A stretch of DNA of 20,271 nt from positions 1-20,271 of the forward strand of contig RKRS01000226.1 in assembly GCA_007571275.1 (NCBI GenBank). The letters run 5' to 3'. Origin of the DNA: Dehalococcoidia bacterium. GTDB taxonomy: Bacteria; Chloroflexota; Dehalococcoidia; Bin125. The notes under the pieces are model-generated. The model was not told the DNA's origin. It saw only the letters and a program-made list of their open reading frames with translations, and made no database searches. The position numbers were made by a program, and so were the translations under genes. Shown here in pieces: positions 13,972-20,271 of this stretch (its first letter is position 1; each line of letters opens with the position of its first letter).

Positions 13972-15417
13972 TCAGGATATCGACGGAGGAATCTTGTGCA
14001 GCTTGAGAAAGTTGGTTGGTTCACCTTGCCCGAGCGGTAGCCCGCCAGTCACAACCACCGAGTCGCCCACAGACAGCCCCAGTTCGTCGATGGCGGCAAA
14101 TTCCACGTCATCCAACATCCGCTCGATAGTCGGCGGCGGGTCGCAGAAGCGCGGGTCGACACCCCAACTGAGCGCCAGCCGCTGGAGGACGGGCGCGGAT
14201 GGGCCGAGCACGATCGTCGGTACCGGGAGGCGCACTTGCGAGATCAGCCGACCTGAGCGTCCCGAGACGGTGAAGATAATCACTGCCTTGACCTGCGGAT
14301 GCTGCTCCACGGCGGTCGCGACCGCCTGACTGATGGTACGCGCGGTATCGCTGCTGAGCGCGTCGGAGCGAGCGGCGCGGCGCGGATCGCCCTGCTCAGC
14401 TGTGCGAATGATGCTGTCCATCATCGCCACGACCTCAACCGGTCGGCTGCCGACAGCGGTCTCTCCGGACAACATCAGCGCGTCGGCGCCGTCCCAAACG
14501 GCATTGGCGACATCTGATGCTTCAGCTCGGGTCGGACGGGCGCGGGTCATCATCGACTCGAGCATCTGGGTGGCGATGATCACGGGCATCAGCGCTCGTC
14601 CGGCGGCGGCGATGATCTCACGTTGGGCGACTGGCACCTCGGCCGGACCGACCTCGACGCCCAGATCGCCGCGTGCGACCATCGCGCCGTCCGAGGCGTC
14701 GATGATCGAATCGAGGTCATTGATCGCGGACAGCGTCTCGATCTTGGAGATAATCGGCAGATCGCCGCCGGCGTCGGCGATGGCGTTGCGGGCGACGTCA
14801 AGATCGCCACGATTCCTCACGAACGAGAGCGCCAGGAAGTCGAGCCCATGCTGAACAGCGAAGCGCGCATTGACGCGGTCGTGATCCGTGACCGCAGGCA
14901 AGCGCAGCCCGACGCCGGGCGCATGCAGTCCGGCGCGTGCCGTGAGCAATCCGCCACCCCGCACGGTCGTACCGATGCGGGCGCCGTCGATCTCGTCGAT
15001 GCGCAGCTCGAGCTCACCGTCGCGCAAATAGATGCGGCCGCCGATATCGACCTCATCGATCAATGCCGCATACGCGCAGCTGACCGTCAAACTGCCCTCG
15101 TCGTCGTGGTAGCCGTCGATCTCGGAGCCCGTGATGATATTGAGCTTGTCACCACGGGAGATTTCCACGCCATCCGGTACCGAGCCGATGCGAATTTTGG
15201 GGCCTTGCAGGTCACCGAGAATCGCAACCGGTTTCCCGGTCTCCGCTTGCGCGCGACGAATGGAATCAACAGCGCGCATCCACGACGCTTCGTCGCCGTG
15301 CGAAAAGTTGATCCGCGCGACGTCGAGTCCGGCGTCGACCAATTCACGAACGGTCTCTGGGTCGCTGGACGCAGGGCCGAGGGTGGCGACGATCTTGGTT
15401 CGGCGACGTGCAGTCAT
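13972..15417 (-). CDS. pyk: Pyruvate kinase
   Basis: This is the last glycolytic enzyme, converting phosphoenolpyruvate and ADP to pyruvate and ATP in the cytosol. At 481 residues it has the normal length for a bacterial pyruvate kinase without the extra C-terminal PEP-utiliser domain. The N-terminus reads TKIVATLGPASSDP, followed by RINFSHG at 35-41 and GDLQGPKIR near 68-76. The active-site helix SKIE...GAMVARGDLGVE and IIATQMLESM carry the metal- and substrate-binding residues. The C-terminal allosteric domain includes IFTVSGRSGRLISQVR. Transcription probably begins in the 120 bases upstream, which lie beyond the groEL terminator. Only a weak AGAAG precedes the ATG. Confidence 0.97.
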   Translation of the reverse strand: MTARRRTKIVATLGPASSDPETVRELVDAGLDVARINFSHGDEASWMRAVDSIRRAQAETGKPVAILGDLQGPKIRIGSVPDGVEISRGDKLNIITGSEIDGYHDDEGSLTVSCAYAALIDEVDIGGRIYLRDGELELRIDEIDGARIGTTVRGGGLLTARAGLHAPGVGLRLPAVTDHDRVNARFAVQHGLDFLALSFVRNRGDLDVARNAIADAGGDLPIISKIETLSAINDLDSIIDASDGAMVARGDLGVEVGPAEVPVAQREIIAAAGRALMPVIIATQMLESMMTRARPTRAEASDVANAVWDGADALMLSGETAVGSRPVEVVAMMDSIIRTAEQGDPRRAARSDALSSDTARTISQAVATAVEQHPQVKAVIIFTVSGRSGRLISQVRLPVPTIVLGPSAPVLQRLALSWGVDPRFCDPPPTIERMLDDVEFAAIDELGLSVGDSVVVTGGLPLGQGEPTNFLKLHKIPPSIS

Positions 15418-15540
15418 GCGCTTCTGGCTCTATGAGTCCTCAGGCCAGTGTATGTCTGAGCGCGAGCGCGATGGTGTGCAGTTGGTAATGATGCCCGTCT
15501 GAAGCAGTCGTCACTGACCCGCAGTGTGGACGCATACGAC

Positions 15541-15566
15541 ACAGGCCGCCCGATTGGGCGGCCTGT
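15541..15566 (-). terminator. Hairpin terminator downstream of groEL
   Basis: ACAGGCCGCCC (15541-15551) and GGGCGGCCTGT (15556-15566) form a perfect 11-bp GC-rich stem with a four-base loop, 31 bases past the groEL stop. The T-run after it is weak (CCTGTGTCGT on the groEL strand), so termination efficiency is uncertain. Position and stem strength make a transcript end likely. Confidence 0.65.
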
Positions 15567-15596
15567 TGACCTGTTGGATCGTCGCCGTCGTTCGGT

Positions 15597-17207
15597 TTAG
15601 TAAGCCGGGGCAGGCGGAGCCGCGACAGCGTTTTCGTCTGGCTTCTCGGTCACCAGGCAGTTGGTCGTGAGGACCATGCCGGCGATCGAAACGGCGTTTT
15701 CGAGCGCCGCGCGGGTGACCATGGCCGGGTCGGCGATGCCCATGTCGATCATGTCGCCGTAGTCGTCACTGGCTGCGTTGTAGCCGTAGTTGGCGGTCTC
15801 GCTGTCCTTGACGTTCTGGACGATCACGGAGCCGTCCTGGCCAGCGTTGATCGCGATACGGCGCATCGGCTCTTCGAGCGCGCGGTTGAGGATACGCACG
15901 CCGGTCGCCTCATCGCCCTCAAGCTCAACGCCGCCCAGCGCGGGAATGACGTTGATCAGCGCGACGCCGCCGCCAGGAACCATGCCCTCTTCGACGGCCG
16001 CGCGAGTCGCGGACAGCGCGTCCTCGACGCGGTGCTTGCGCTCCTTGAGCTCGACCTCGGTGGCCGCGCCGACCTTGATCACGGCGACGGAGTTGGACAG
16101 CTTGCCCAGTCGCTCCTGAGCCTTCTCGCGGTCCCAGTCGCTCTTCGCCTGCTCGTAGACGTGGCGAATCTGGTTGACGCGGTCGTCGATCGCGACCGGG
16201 TCGCCGTTGCCCTCAATGATGGTCGAGTTTTCCTTGGAGGCGATAAAGCGGCGCGCGCGACCGAGCTGCGCGATGTCAGCCGTGTCGAGCTGCCCACCGA
16301 GCTGCTCGGAGATCACTTCGCCGCCGGTCAGCGTGGCGATGTCGCCCAGGTTGTCCTTCTGGCGGTCACCGAAACCGGGCGCCTTGACAGCGATCACGTT
16401 GATCGTGCCGCGCAGCTTGTTCACCGCGAGGGTGGCCAGCGCTTCGCCGTCGACGTCGGAGGCGATGATGACCAGGCTCTTGGTCACCTTGAGCACTCGT
16501 TCCAGCAGCGGCAGGATGTCCTGCACGGCGGAAATCTTTTTGTCGGTGACGAGGATGTAGGGGTCCTCGATTTCGGCTTCCATGCGGTCGGGGTTGGTGA
16601 CGAAGTACGGCGAGATGTAACCGCGGTCGAACTGCATGCCGTCGACGTACTCGACCTCAGAGCGGATGCCCTTGCCCTCTTCGACGGTGATCACGCCGTC
16701 CTTGCCGACCTTCTCCATGACCTCACCGATCAGCTCGCCAATGGCCGGGTCGGCGGCGGAGATGCCAGCGATCTGCGACATCTGCTCGCGAGTGGTCACG
16801 CGGACGGCCTTCTCGCGGATCGAGTCGGAGAGGACCTCAACGCCTTGCTCGAGGCCGCGCTTGAGCGCCATCGGGTTGGCCCCGGCAGCGACGTTGCGCA
16901 TGCCCTCATTGACGATCGCCTGGGCCAGAACCGTAGCGGTGGTGGTACCGTCACCTGCGATGTCGTTGGTCTTGGACGCAACCTCTTTGGCGAGCTGGGC
17001 GCCAATGTTGTGGAAGGGGTCTTCCAGATCGATGTCGCGAGCGATCGTCACGCCGTCGTTGGTGATGGTCGGCGCGCCGAAGGTCTTGGCGAGGACGACG
17101 TTGCGCCCCTTGGGGCCGAGCGTGATCTTGACGGCGTCTGCGAGGGCGTCGATGCCATCGCGCAGCGCCTGGCGAGCGTCCTCGTCGAACAGCAGTGCCT
17201 TGGCCAT
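15597..17207 (-). CDS. groEL: Chaperonin GroEL (Hsp60)
   Basis: This is an ATP-driven folding chaperone forming double seven-membered rings in the cytosol. All 536 residues are present. ITLGPKGRNVVL lies near 28-39, the catalytic Asp-containing GDGTTTATVLAQ near 85-96, KAPGFGDRQ and EEGMVPGGGVAL follow, and YGYNAAS is near the C-terminus. The tail ends in AVAAPPAPAY and has no Gly-Gly-Met repeat. AAGGAG precedes the ATG by about ten bases. No groES gene is adjacent on either side, so this is a solitary groEL or a second copy. A CIRCE operator and promoter upstream indicate HrcA-type heat-shock control, and a hairpin follows the gene. Confidence 0.98.
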   Translation of the reverse strand: MAKALLFDEDARQALRDGIDALADAVKITLGPKGRNVVLAKTFGAPTITNDGVTIARDIDLEDPFHNIGAQLAKEVASKTNDIAGDGTTTATVLAQAIVNEGMRNVAAGANPMALKRGLEQGVEVLSDSIREKAVRVTTREQMSQIAGISAADPAIGELIGEVMEKVGKDGVITVEEGKGIRSEVEYVDGMQFDRGYISPYFVTNPDRMEAEIEDPYILVTDKKISAVQDILPLLERVLKVTKSLVIIASDVDGEALATLAVNKLRGTINVIAVKAPGFGDRQKDNLGDIATLTGGEVISEQLGGQLDTADIAQLGRARRFIASKENSTIIEGNGDPVAIDDRVNQIRHVYEQAKSDWDREKAQERLGKLSNSVAVIKVGAATEVELKERKHRVEDALSATRAAVEEGMVPGGGVALINVIPALGGVELEGDEATGVRILNRALEEPMRRIAINAGQDGSVIVQNVKDSETANYGYNAASDDYGDMIDMGIADPAMVTRAALENAVSIAGMVLTTNCLVTEKPDENAVAAPPAPAY

Positions 17208-17265
17208 ATTCAGTGGTCTCCTTCGTAATGGACTTGATGGAGTCTTGGTTCTCGCGTTCAGGTTC

Positions 17266-17292
17266 CTAGCACTCGCAGCCAGAGAGTGCCAA
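17266..17292 (-). promoter_or_regulatory. CIRCE operator (HrcA site) of groEL
   Basis: Read on the groEL strand it is TTGGCACTC, nine bases, GAGTGCTAG, a near-perfect match to the consensus TTAGCACTC-N9-GAGTGCTAA. Spacing is exact and the site lies in the groEL leader. HrcA repressor binds CIRCE and releases it on heat or protein-folding stress; the hrcA gene itself is not in the window. Confidence 0.93.
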
Positions 17293-17299
17293 CGCGTGT

Positions 17300-17328
17300 A
17301 TTGTGTCGAAAATCTCGCCCCAGCGCAA
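17300..17328 (-). promoter_or_regulatory. Predicted sigma-A-type promoter of groEL
   Basis: On the groEL strand TTGCGC (complement of 17323-17328) and CACAAT (complement of 17300-17305) are separated by exactly 17 bases, matching three and four of six consensus bases. The -10 box ends seven bases before CIRCE, so the operator would cover the transcription start, the usual layout. Confidence 0.5.
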
Positions 17329-17387
17329 GCGCCAGCATCGTTATCGTTCCGTGCGTTGAATCCAACGCGACAGCGCTGTTAAATCCG

Positions 17388-17681
17388 CTACAGGCTGCGC
17401 AACGGGGCGAGCCGAAGCACCGCAACCGCTCGAATCGCCGATACCGGAACCGGCCCAAACCGTCGGCTGTCGGTGCTGCGCGTCGGGTTGTCACCGACCG
17501 CGAACCAGCCTGTGCCTTCTCGGCTCAGCGCTCGCTTGATGTACAGCTCGTCGCCGCGCTCAAATGCGATGATCCGGCCAGGCCTGACAGGAACCAGTTT
17601 GGGCGAAATCGCCAGCAGCGCCTGACCATCGCTCAGGGTCGGCGACATCGAGTCGCCCCTGACGCGCAAGAAGTAGATCAC
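17388..17681 (-). CDS. Small S26-family peptidase (SodX-like)
   Basis: This is a compact serine-lysine peptidase of about 97 residues. The catalytic Ser sits in RGDSMSPTL just after the start, and the general-base Lys is in LYIKRALS. The final box GDNPTRSTDSRRFGPV is complete, so the dyad is intact. Short members of this type include the nickel-superoxide-dismutase maturation protease SodX, which trims the SodN leader, but no sodN is in the window. The start is unclear: GTG 17681 is the best in-frame choice and TTG 17669 is possible, neither with a good ribosome-binding site. The frame stays open upstream to 17957, but there it runs out of frame through the FmdB gene. It probably relies on coupling to FmdB, whose stop is 13 bases upstream. 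Confidence 0.78.
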   Translation of the reverse strand: MIYFLRVRGDSMSPTLSDGQALLAISPKLVPVRPGRIIAFERGDELYIKRALSREGTGWFAVGDNPTRSTDSRRFGPVPVSAIRAVAVLRLAPLRSL

Positions 17682-17694
17682 CAGGACGAACGAA

Positions 17695-18000
17695 CTAGAA
17701 GTCGTCCATCCCGAAATCATCCATGCCAACGTCGTCGTGGCTGTGACCATGACCGTGGTCGTGGCCATGGCCGCCCATGCCCATGTCGGGCATACCGCCC
17801 ATACCACCCATGTCGAAGTCGTCGAAGGACGAGCTGGACGCGCCCGTGTGGATCGCCACGCCCGCGCCGTAGACCCGGACGCCGCTGCCTGTGCCCTCGT
17901 CGCAGGCGGGGCAATCGGCCGCTTGCGGCGCCTGCCCCATCTTCGCCAGGACATCAAAGACGTTCGGGCATTTCGTGCACTTGTATTCGTACATCGGCAT
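17695..18000 (-). CDS. FmdB-family zinc-ribbon protein with His/Met-rich tail
   Basis: The protein has 101 residues. The FmdB/CxxC zinc ribbon (MPMYEYKCTKC) pairs C8/C11 with C30/C33. FmdB-type proteins are small putative regulators; the exact role is unknown. After residue 60 comes an unusual tail rich in Gly, Met, His and Asp, including MGGMGGMPDMGMGG and HGHDHGHGHSHDD, ending MDDFGMDDF. Such a tail could bind nickel, copper or zinc, which is inference. AGAGGAG six bases before ATG 18000 gives a firm start. It begins a two-gene unit with the S26 peptidase and is divergent from the metallo-beta-lactamase gene. Confidence 0.88.
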   Translation of the reverse strand: MPMYEYKCTKCPNVFDVLAKMGQAPQAADCPACDEGTGSGVRVYGAGVAIHTGASSSSFDDFDMGGMGGMPDMGMGGHGHDHGHGHSHDDVGMDDFGMDDF

Positions 18001-18066
18001 GGTTGACTCCTCTTCCGAGCATGCTGAGTCTTAGTGCTGTTTGGGATTTATCTTAGGACGACAACT

Positions 18067-18084
18067 CGCCGCGCCGACGCGGCG
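18067..18084 (+). other. GC-rich hairpin in leader of the MBL gene
   Basis: CGCCGCG and CGCGGCG form a 7-bp perfect stem around CCGA, 31 bases before the start codon of the metallo-beta-lactamase. It could modulate leader stability or be chance in GC-rich DNA. No riboswitch class is recognisable. Confidence 0.3.
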
Positions 18085-18115
18085 CTCGATTCGGATGCAG
18101 CAGAGGAGCAGCGTG

Positions 18116-19423
18116 ATGCCAGACCTTCGAGATTACTGCGATCGACTCTGGCGCGGCGAGATTGACACGATCCACGACGCCCACCCGGTGACCTCGACCT
18201 GGAACAACCGCGAGCCGGCAGAACTGGCCGACGGCTTCCTCTACATCAAATCTGCCGCCTCGATGAACACGCTCGACACTGGCGATGGTCTGGTCATGCT
18301 CGATACCGGCACCGCGCGCGACGCCGAAGGTCTGTACTCGGCGGTGCGCGACTGGCGTCCTGATACGCCATTGCGCGCCGCTGTCTTCTCGCATCACCAC
18401 GTCGATCACATCTTCGGCGTGAACAAGTTCGACGAAGAAGCAGCCGAACGCGGTCAGGCCCGACCGATTGTCTATGGACAGCGTCACATCCCGGCGCACT
18501 TCGACCGCTACAAGCGGACGGTCGGCTACAACACGGCGATCAACTCGCGACAGTTCATCCGTCCCGGAATGGACGCCGCGCAGATGCGCCTGCCCTGGCC
18601 CGATCAGTTCCGCTACCCGGACGTCACCTTTGACAACGCGGTCAGCTTCTCCGTCGGCGAGCTGACGTTTGAGGTCACGCACACGCGCGGCGAGACAGAG
18701 GACGCCGCCTGGACCTGGGTGCCCGAGCGCAGGTGGTTGTTCCCCGGCGACCTGTTCATCTGGGCCGTGCCCAATGCCGGCAATCCGCAGAAGGCGCAGC
18801 GCTGGGTCGGTGAGTGGGCGGCCGGGCTGAGGCAGATGGCGGGTAAAGGCGCAGAGGTGATGAGCCCTGGTCATGGCTTCCCGATCTTCGGCGCCGAGCG
18901 CATCGCGGAAGCGCTTAACGATACCGCTGACCTGCTCGAGGAGATCGAGAATCAGACTCTGTCGATGATGAATCTCGGCTACACGCTGGACCGCATTCTG
19001 CATTCGATCGAACTACCGCAGCGACTCCTGGGCAAGCCCTGGCTGCAGTCGTCCTACGACCATCCGGAGTTCATCGTGCACAGCGTCTGGCGCTACTTCG
19101 CGGGCTGGTACGAGGGTGAGCCTGACCGCCTGCTGCCAGCGCCGCGCTCGGCCGAGGCGGCCGAGTGGGTCGCGCTGGCCGGCGGGCTGAAGCCGGTCAT
19201 GGAGCGCGCCCGCGCACAGATGCAGAATGGCAACCTGCAGCTGGCCTGTCACCTGATCGAAGGCGCGGCGCTGGCCGCGCCGAACAACCCCGACGTGCAT
19301 GCGCTCCGGGCTGAGATCTACGACGCCCGAGCGGCCGAACAGGATTCCTCGATGGCAAGAGGCATCTTCAGCTTCGCCGCCTCCTCCAGTCGCCACCAGC
19401 GCCGCGACTATTTCAATCCGTAG
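18116..19423 (+). CDS. Alkylsulfatase-type metallo-beta-lactamase-fold hydrolase
   Basis: This is a zinc-dependent hydrolase of 435 residues. The metal motif is HHHVDH (H93-x-H95-x-D97-H98), with later ligands in VTHTRGETEDAAW, FPGDLF and MSPGHGFPIFG. Downstream, QSSYDHPEFIVHSVWRYFAGWYEGEPDRLLPA strongly resembles the alkylsulfatase dimerisation domain of SdsA1-like enzymes, which cleave alkyl sulfates to alcohol and sulfate. The C-terminal SCP2-like part of those 600-residue enzymes is missing, so this is a short relative and the substrate is uncertain. There is no signal peptide. I chose ATG 18116 because AGAGGAG lies seven bases upstream; ATG 18041 would add 25 basic residues unlike the family. 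Its 3' end overlaps the convergent gene by 11 bases. Confidence 0.9.
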   Translation: MPDLRDYCDRLWRGEIDTIHDAHPVTSTWNNREPAELADGFLYIKSAASMNTLDTGDGLVMLDTGTARDAEGLYSAVRDWRPDTPLRAAVFSHHHVDHIFGVNKFDEEAAERGQARPIVYGQRHIPAHFDRYKRTVGYNTAINSRQFIRPGMDAAQMRLPWPDQFRYPDVTFDNAVSFSVGELTFEVTHTRGETEDAAWTWVPERRWLFPGDLFIWAVPNAGNPQKAQRWVGEWAAGLRQMAGKGAEVMSPGHGFPIFGAERIAEALNDTADLLEEIENQTLSMMNLGYTLDRILHSIELPQRLLGKPWLQSSYDHPEFIVHSVWRYFAGWYEGEPDRLLPAPRSAEAAEWVALAGGLKPVMERARAQMQNGNLQLACHLIEGAALAAPNNPDVHALRAEIYDARAAEQDSSMARGIFSFAASSSRHQRRDYFNP

Positions 19424-20271
19424 GCAGGCCGCGCGCAGCATCGGTGAGCAACGCGGTCACCGAGTCCAGTTGGCTGCTCGGGCAGGTCAGATCCTCGTAT
19501 CTCGCCGCAGCGATGTCCCCACGCGAGGGCAACCAGTCCTCCAGGGCTTCGGTGATCATGTCGCGCCGTTGTTCCAGGCCACCGGTCAGGCGTGAGCTCG
19601 CCTGTTGCCAGGAGAGCAACATGACGATGGTCGGCACCGCCACGCCGAGTGTTTCCTGATCGCCGAATTCGCATACCTGCCGCAAAGCAACTTCAACTTG
19701 CGTCCAATGAAGCAACAGGTCCACTCTCGCTGCCGCATCTTCGTCGTATGCGCCATCGAGCCACGTGTGATACGCGCCCCAGACGAAGCTCCACAGAGCA
19801 TGTCCGCACACAAACCGGCGCTTTCCAGTCTGCAGAGAGTGATTCATCGCGCCGCCCCACTCGATGATTGCTCCCCGCATCCCTCGCCAAAGCAAACGAG
19901 CGCCCGGTCGCCTGAAATCGGGGATGATCGCGCTGCGAAACGCAGCTTCTATGTCTGCAACTGCGCGCTCGAGGACGATTCGTTCGGATGGATGCGACGT
20001 CACTGAAGTCGTCGCGCTGTTCGGACCGTCGAGTGTCTGGCAGGTCGTTTCGACTGCCGAGCCAAAGGCGGCGCCCATCCTTCGCAGCACGGCCATCCGC
20101 TGCAATTCAGCCCAGTCGAACGGCGGGGGTACGGCGACCAACGCGGGACCGCCTAATGAAGCCTTATGCGCAATGTTCCACCGACTCCGAATGAGATGGA
20201 AATCCGGGCGGCAAACCAGTTCCGTCGCCTCGGCTCCCGAGTGAGCGGCGATCTGCCCAATCCGATAACGC
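19413..20271 (-). CDS. Unrecognised protein, 5' end outside window
   Basis: I do not recognise this protein. The frame is open from its stop at 19413 to the window edge at 20271, about 285 residues, and no ATG or GTG occurs in frame upstream of a TTG at 20141, so the real start is probably beyond the edge. What is visible: an N-terminal part with HSGAEATELVCRPDFHLIRS and PPPFDWAELQRMAVLRRMG, a central Trp-rich helical stretch (HALWSFVWGAYHTWLDGAYD), then amphipathic helices around EVALRQVCEFGDQE and a soft, charged C-terminus. No signal peptide or membrane helix is evident. A soluble, mainly helical protein is inferred. Confidence 0.65.
   Translation of the reverse strand, partial: RYRIGQIAAHSGAEATELVCRPDFHLIRSRWNIAHKASLGGPALVAVPPPFDWAELQRMAVLRRMGAAFGSAVETTCQTLDGPNSATTSVTSHPSERIVLERAVADIEAAFRSAIIPDFRRPGARLLWRGMRGAIIEWGGAMNHSLQTGKRRFVCGHALWSFVWGAYHTWLDGAYDEDAAARVDLLLHWTQVEVALRQVCEFGDQETLGVAVPTIVMLLSWQQASSRLTGGLEQRRDMITEALEDWLPSRGDIAAARYEDLTCPSSQLDSVTALLTDAARGLPTD

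Noticed and set aside
16032..17228. 398-residue plus-strand frame
   Set aside because: It is a shadow of groEL, Asp/Val/His-rich without any family pattern. The groEL reading is unambiguous.
17353..17368. GCGTTG/CAACGC hairpin as a terminator of the S26 peptidase gene
   Set aside because: It has only six base pairs and no T-run; it is too weak to call in GC-rich DNA.
17682..17957. 92-residue extension of the S26 peptidase
   Set aside because: It is the FmdB coding region read out of frame, with meaningless Trp/Thr/Ala-rich composition.
1..20271. tRNA, rRNA, riboswitch, transposase, toxin-antitoxin or defence genes
   Set aside because: I looked through the gaps and the protein list and found no sequence supporting any of these; the gaps are too short for most.

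Overview
The window is about 20.3 kb of dense, GC-rich bacterial chromosome. It carries 18 protein genes and very short gaps; no gene-free stretch reaches 300 bases. Every complete gene reads as housekeeping, metal or sulfur metabolism, or redox. I see no rRNA, tRNA, CRISPR array, phage gene or transposase. Lipobox lipoproteins, a CIRCE-controlled groEL, a DUF3179 lipoprotein, a TupABC transporter and an oligoribonuclease together suggest a GC-rich environmental lineage. Chloroflexota (for example a Thermomicrobia-like or uncultured class) is my best guess and Actinomycetota the main alternative. This is an impression from protein style, not a placement.

Left part (1-6070): a perfect 16-bp palindrome, an SDR oxidoreductase, and a divergently transcribed zinc/manganese-type ABC permease with a strange cysteine-rich, three-times-repeated tail. 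Facing it is a minus-strand run: NTF2-like protein, PrxQ/Bcp peroxiredoxin, a giant zinc-binding lipoprotein, and oligoribonuclease. The zinc lipoprotein is the main discovery candidate. A ZnuA/AztC-type solute-binding protein is interrupted, at the place of its usual His-rich loop, by a complete beta-propeller that resembles the zinc metallochaperone AztD. Chaperone and receptor thus appear to be built into one polypeptide, with a His/acid-rich strip on each side of the propeller.

Middle (6188-13552): a DUF3179 lipoprotein, a convergent MOSC-domain protein, and then a tight five-gene plus-strand operon cysD-cysN-tupA-tupB-tupC, joining sulfate activation to tungstate (or related oxyanion) import. 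The divergent MOSC gene fits a molybdenum/tungsten cofactor theme.

Right part (13549-20271): a minus-strand glutaredoxin-like protein behind pyruvate kinase; groEL with a CIRCE operator, promoter and hairpin terminator; an FmdB-type zinc ribbon with a His/Met-rich tail followed by a small S26 (SodX-like) peptidase; a plus-strand alkylsulfatase-type metallo-beta-lactamase; and an unrecognised minus-strand gene that runs off the window end.
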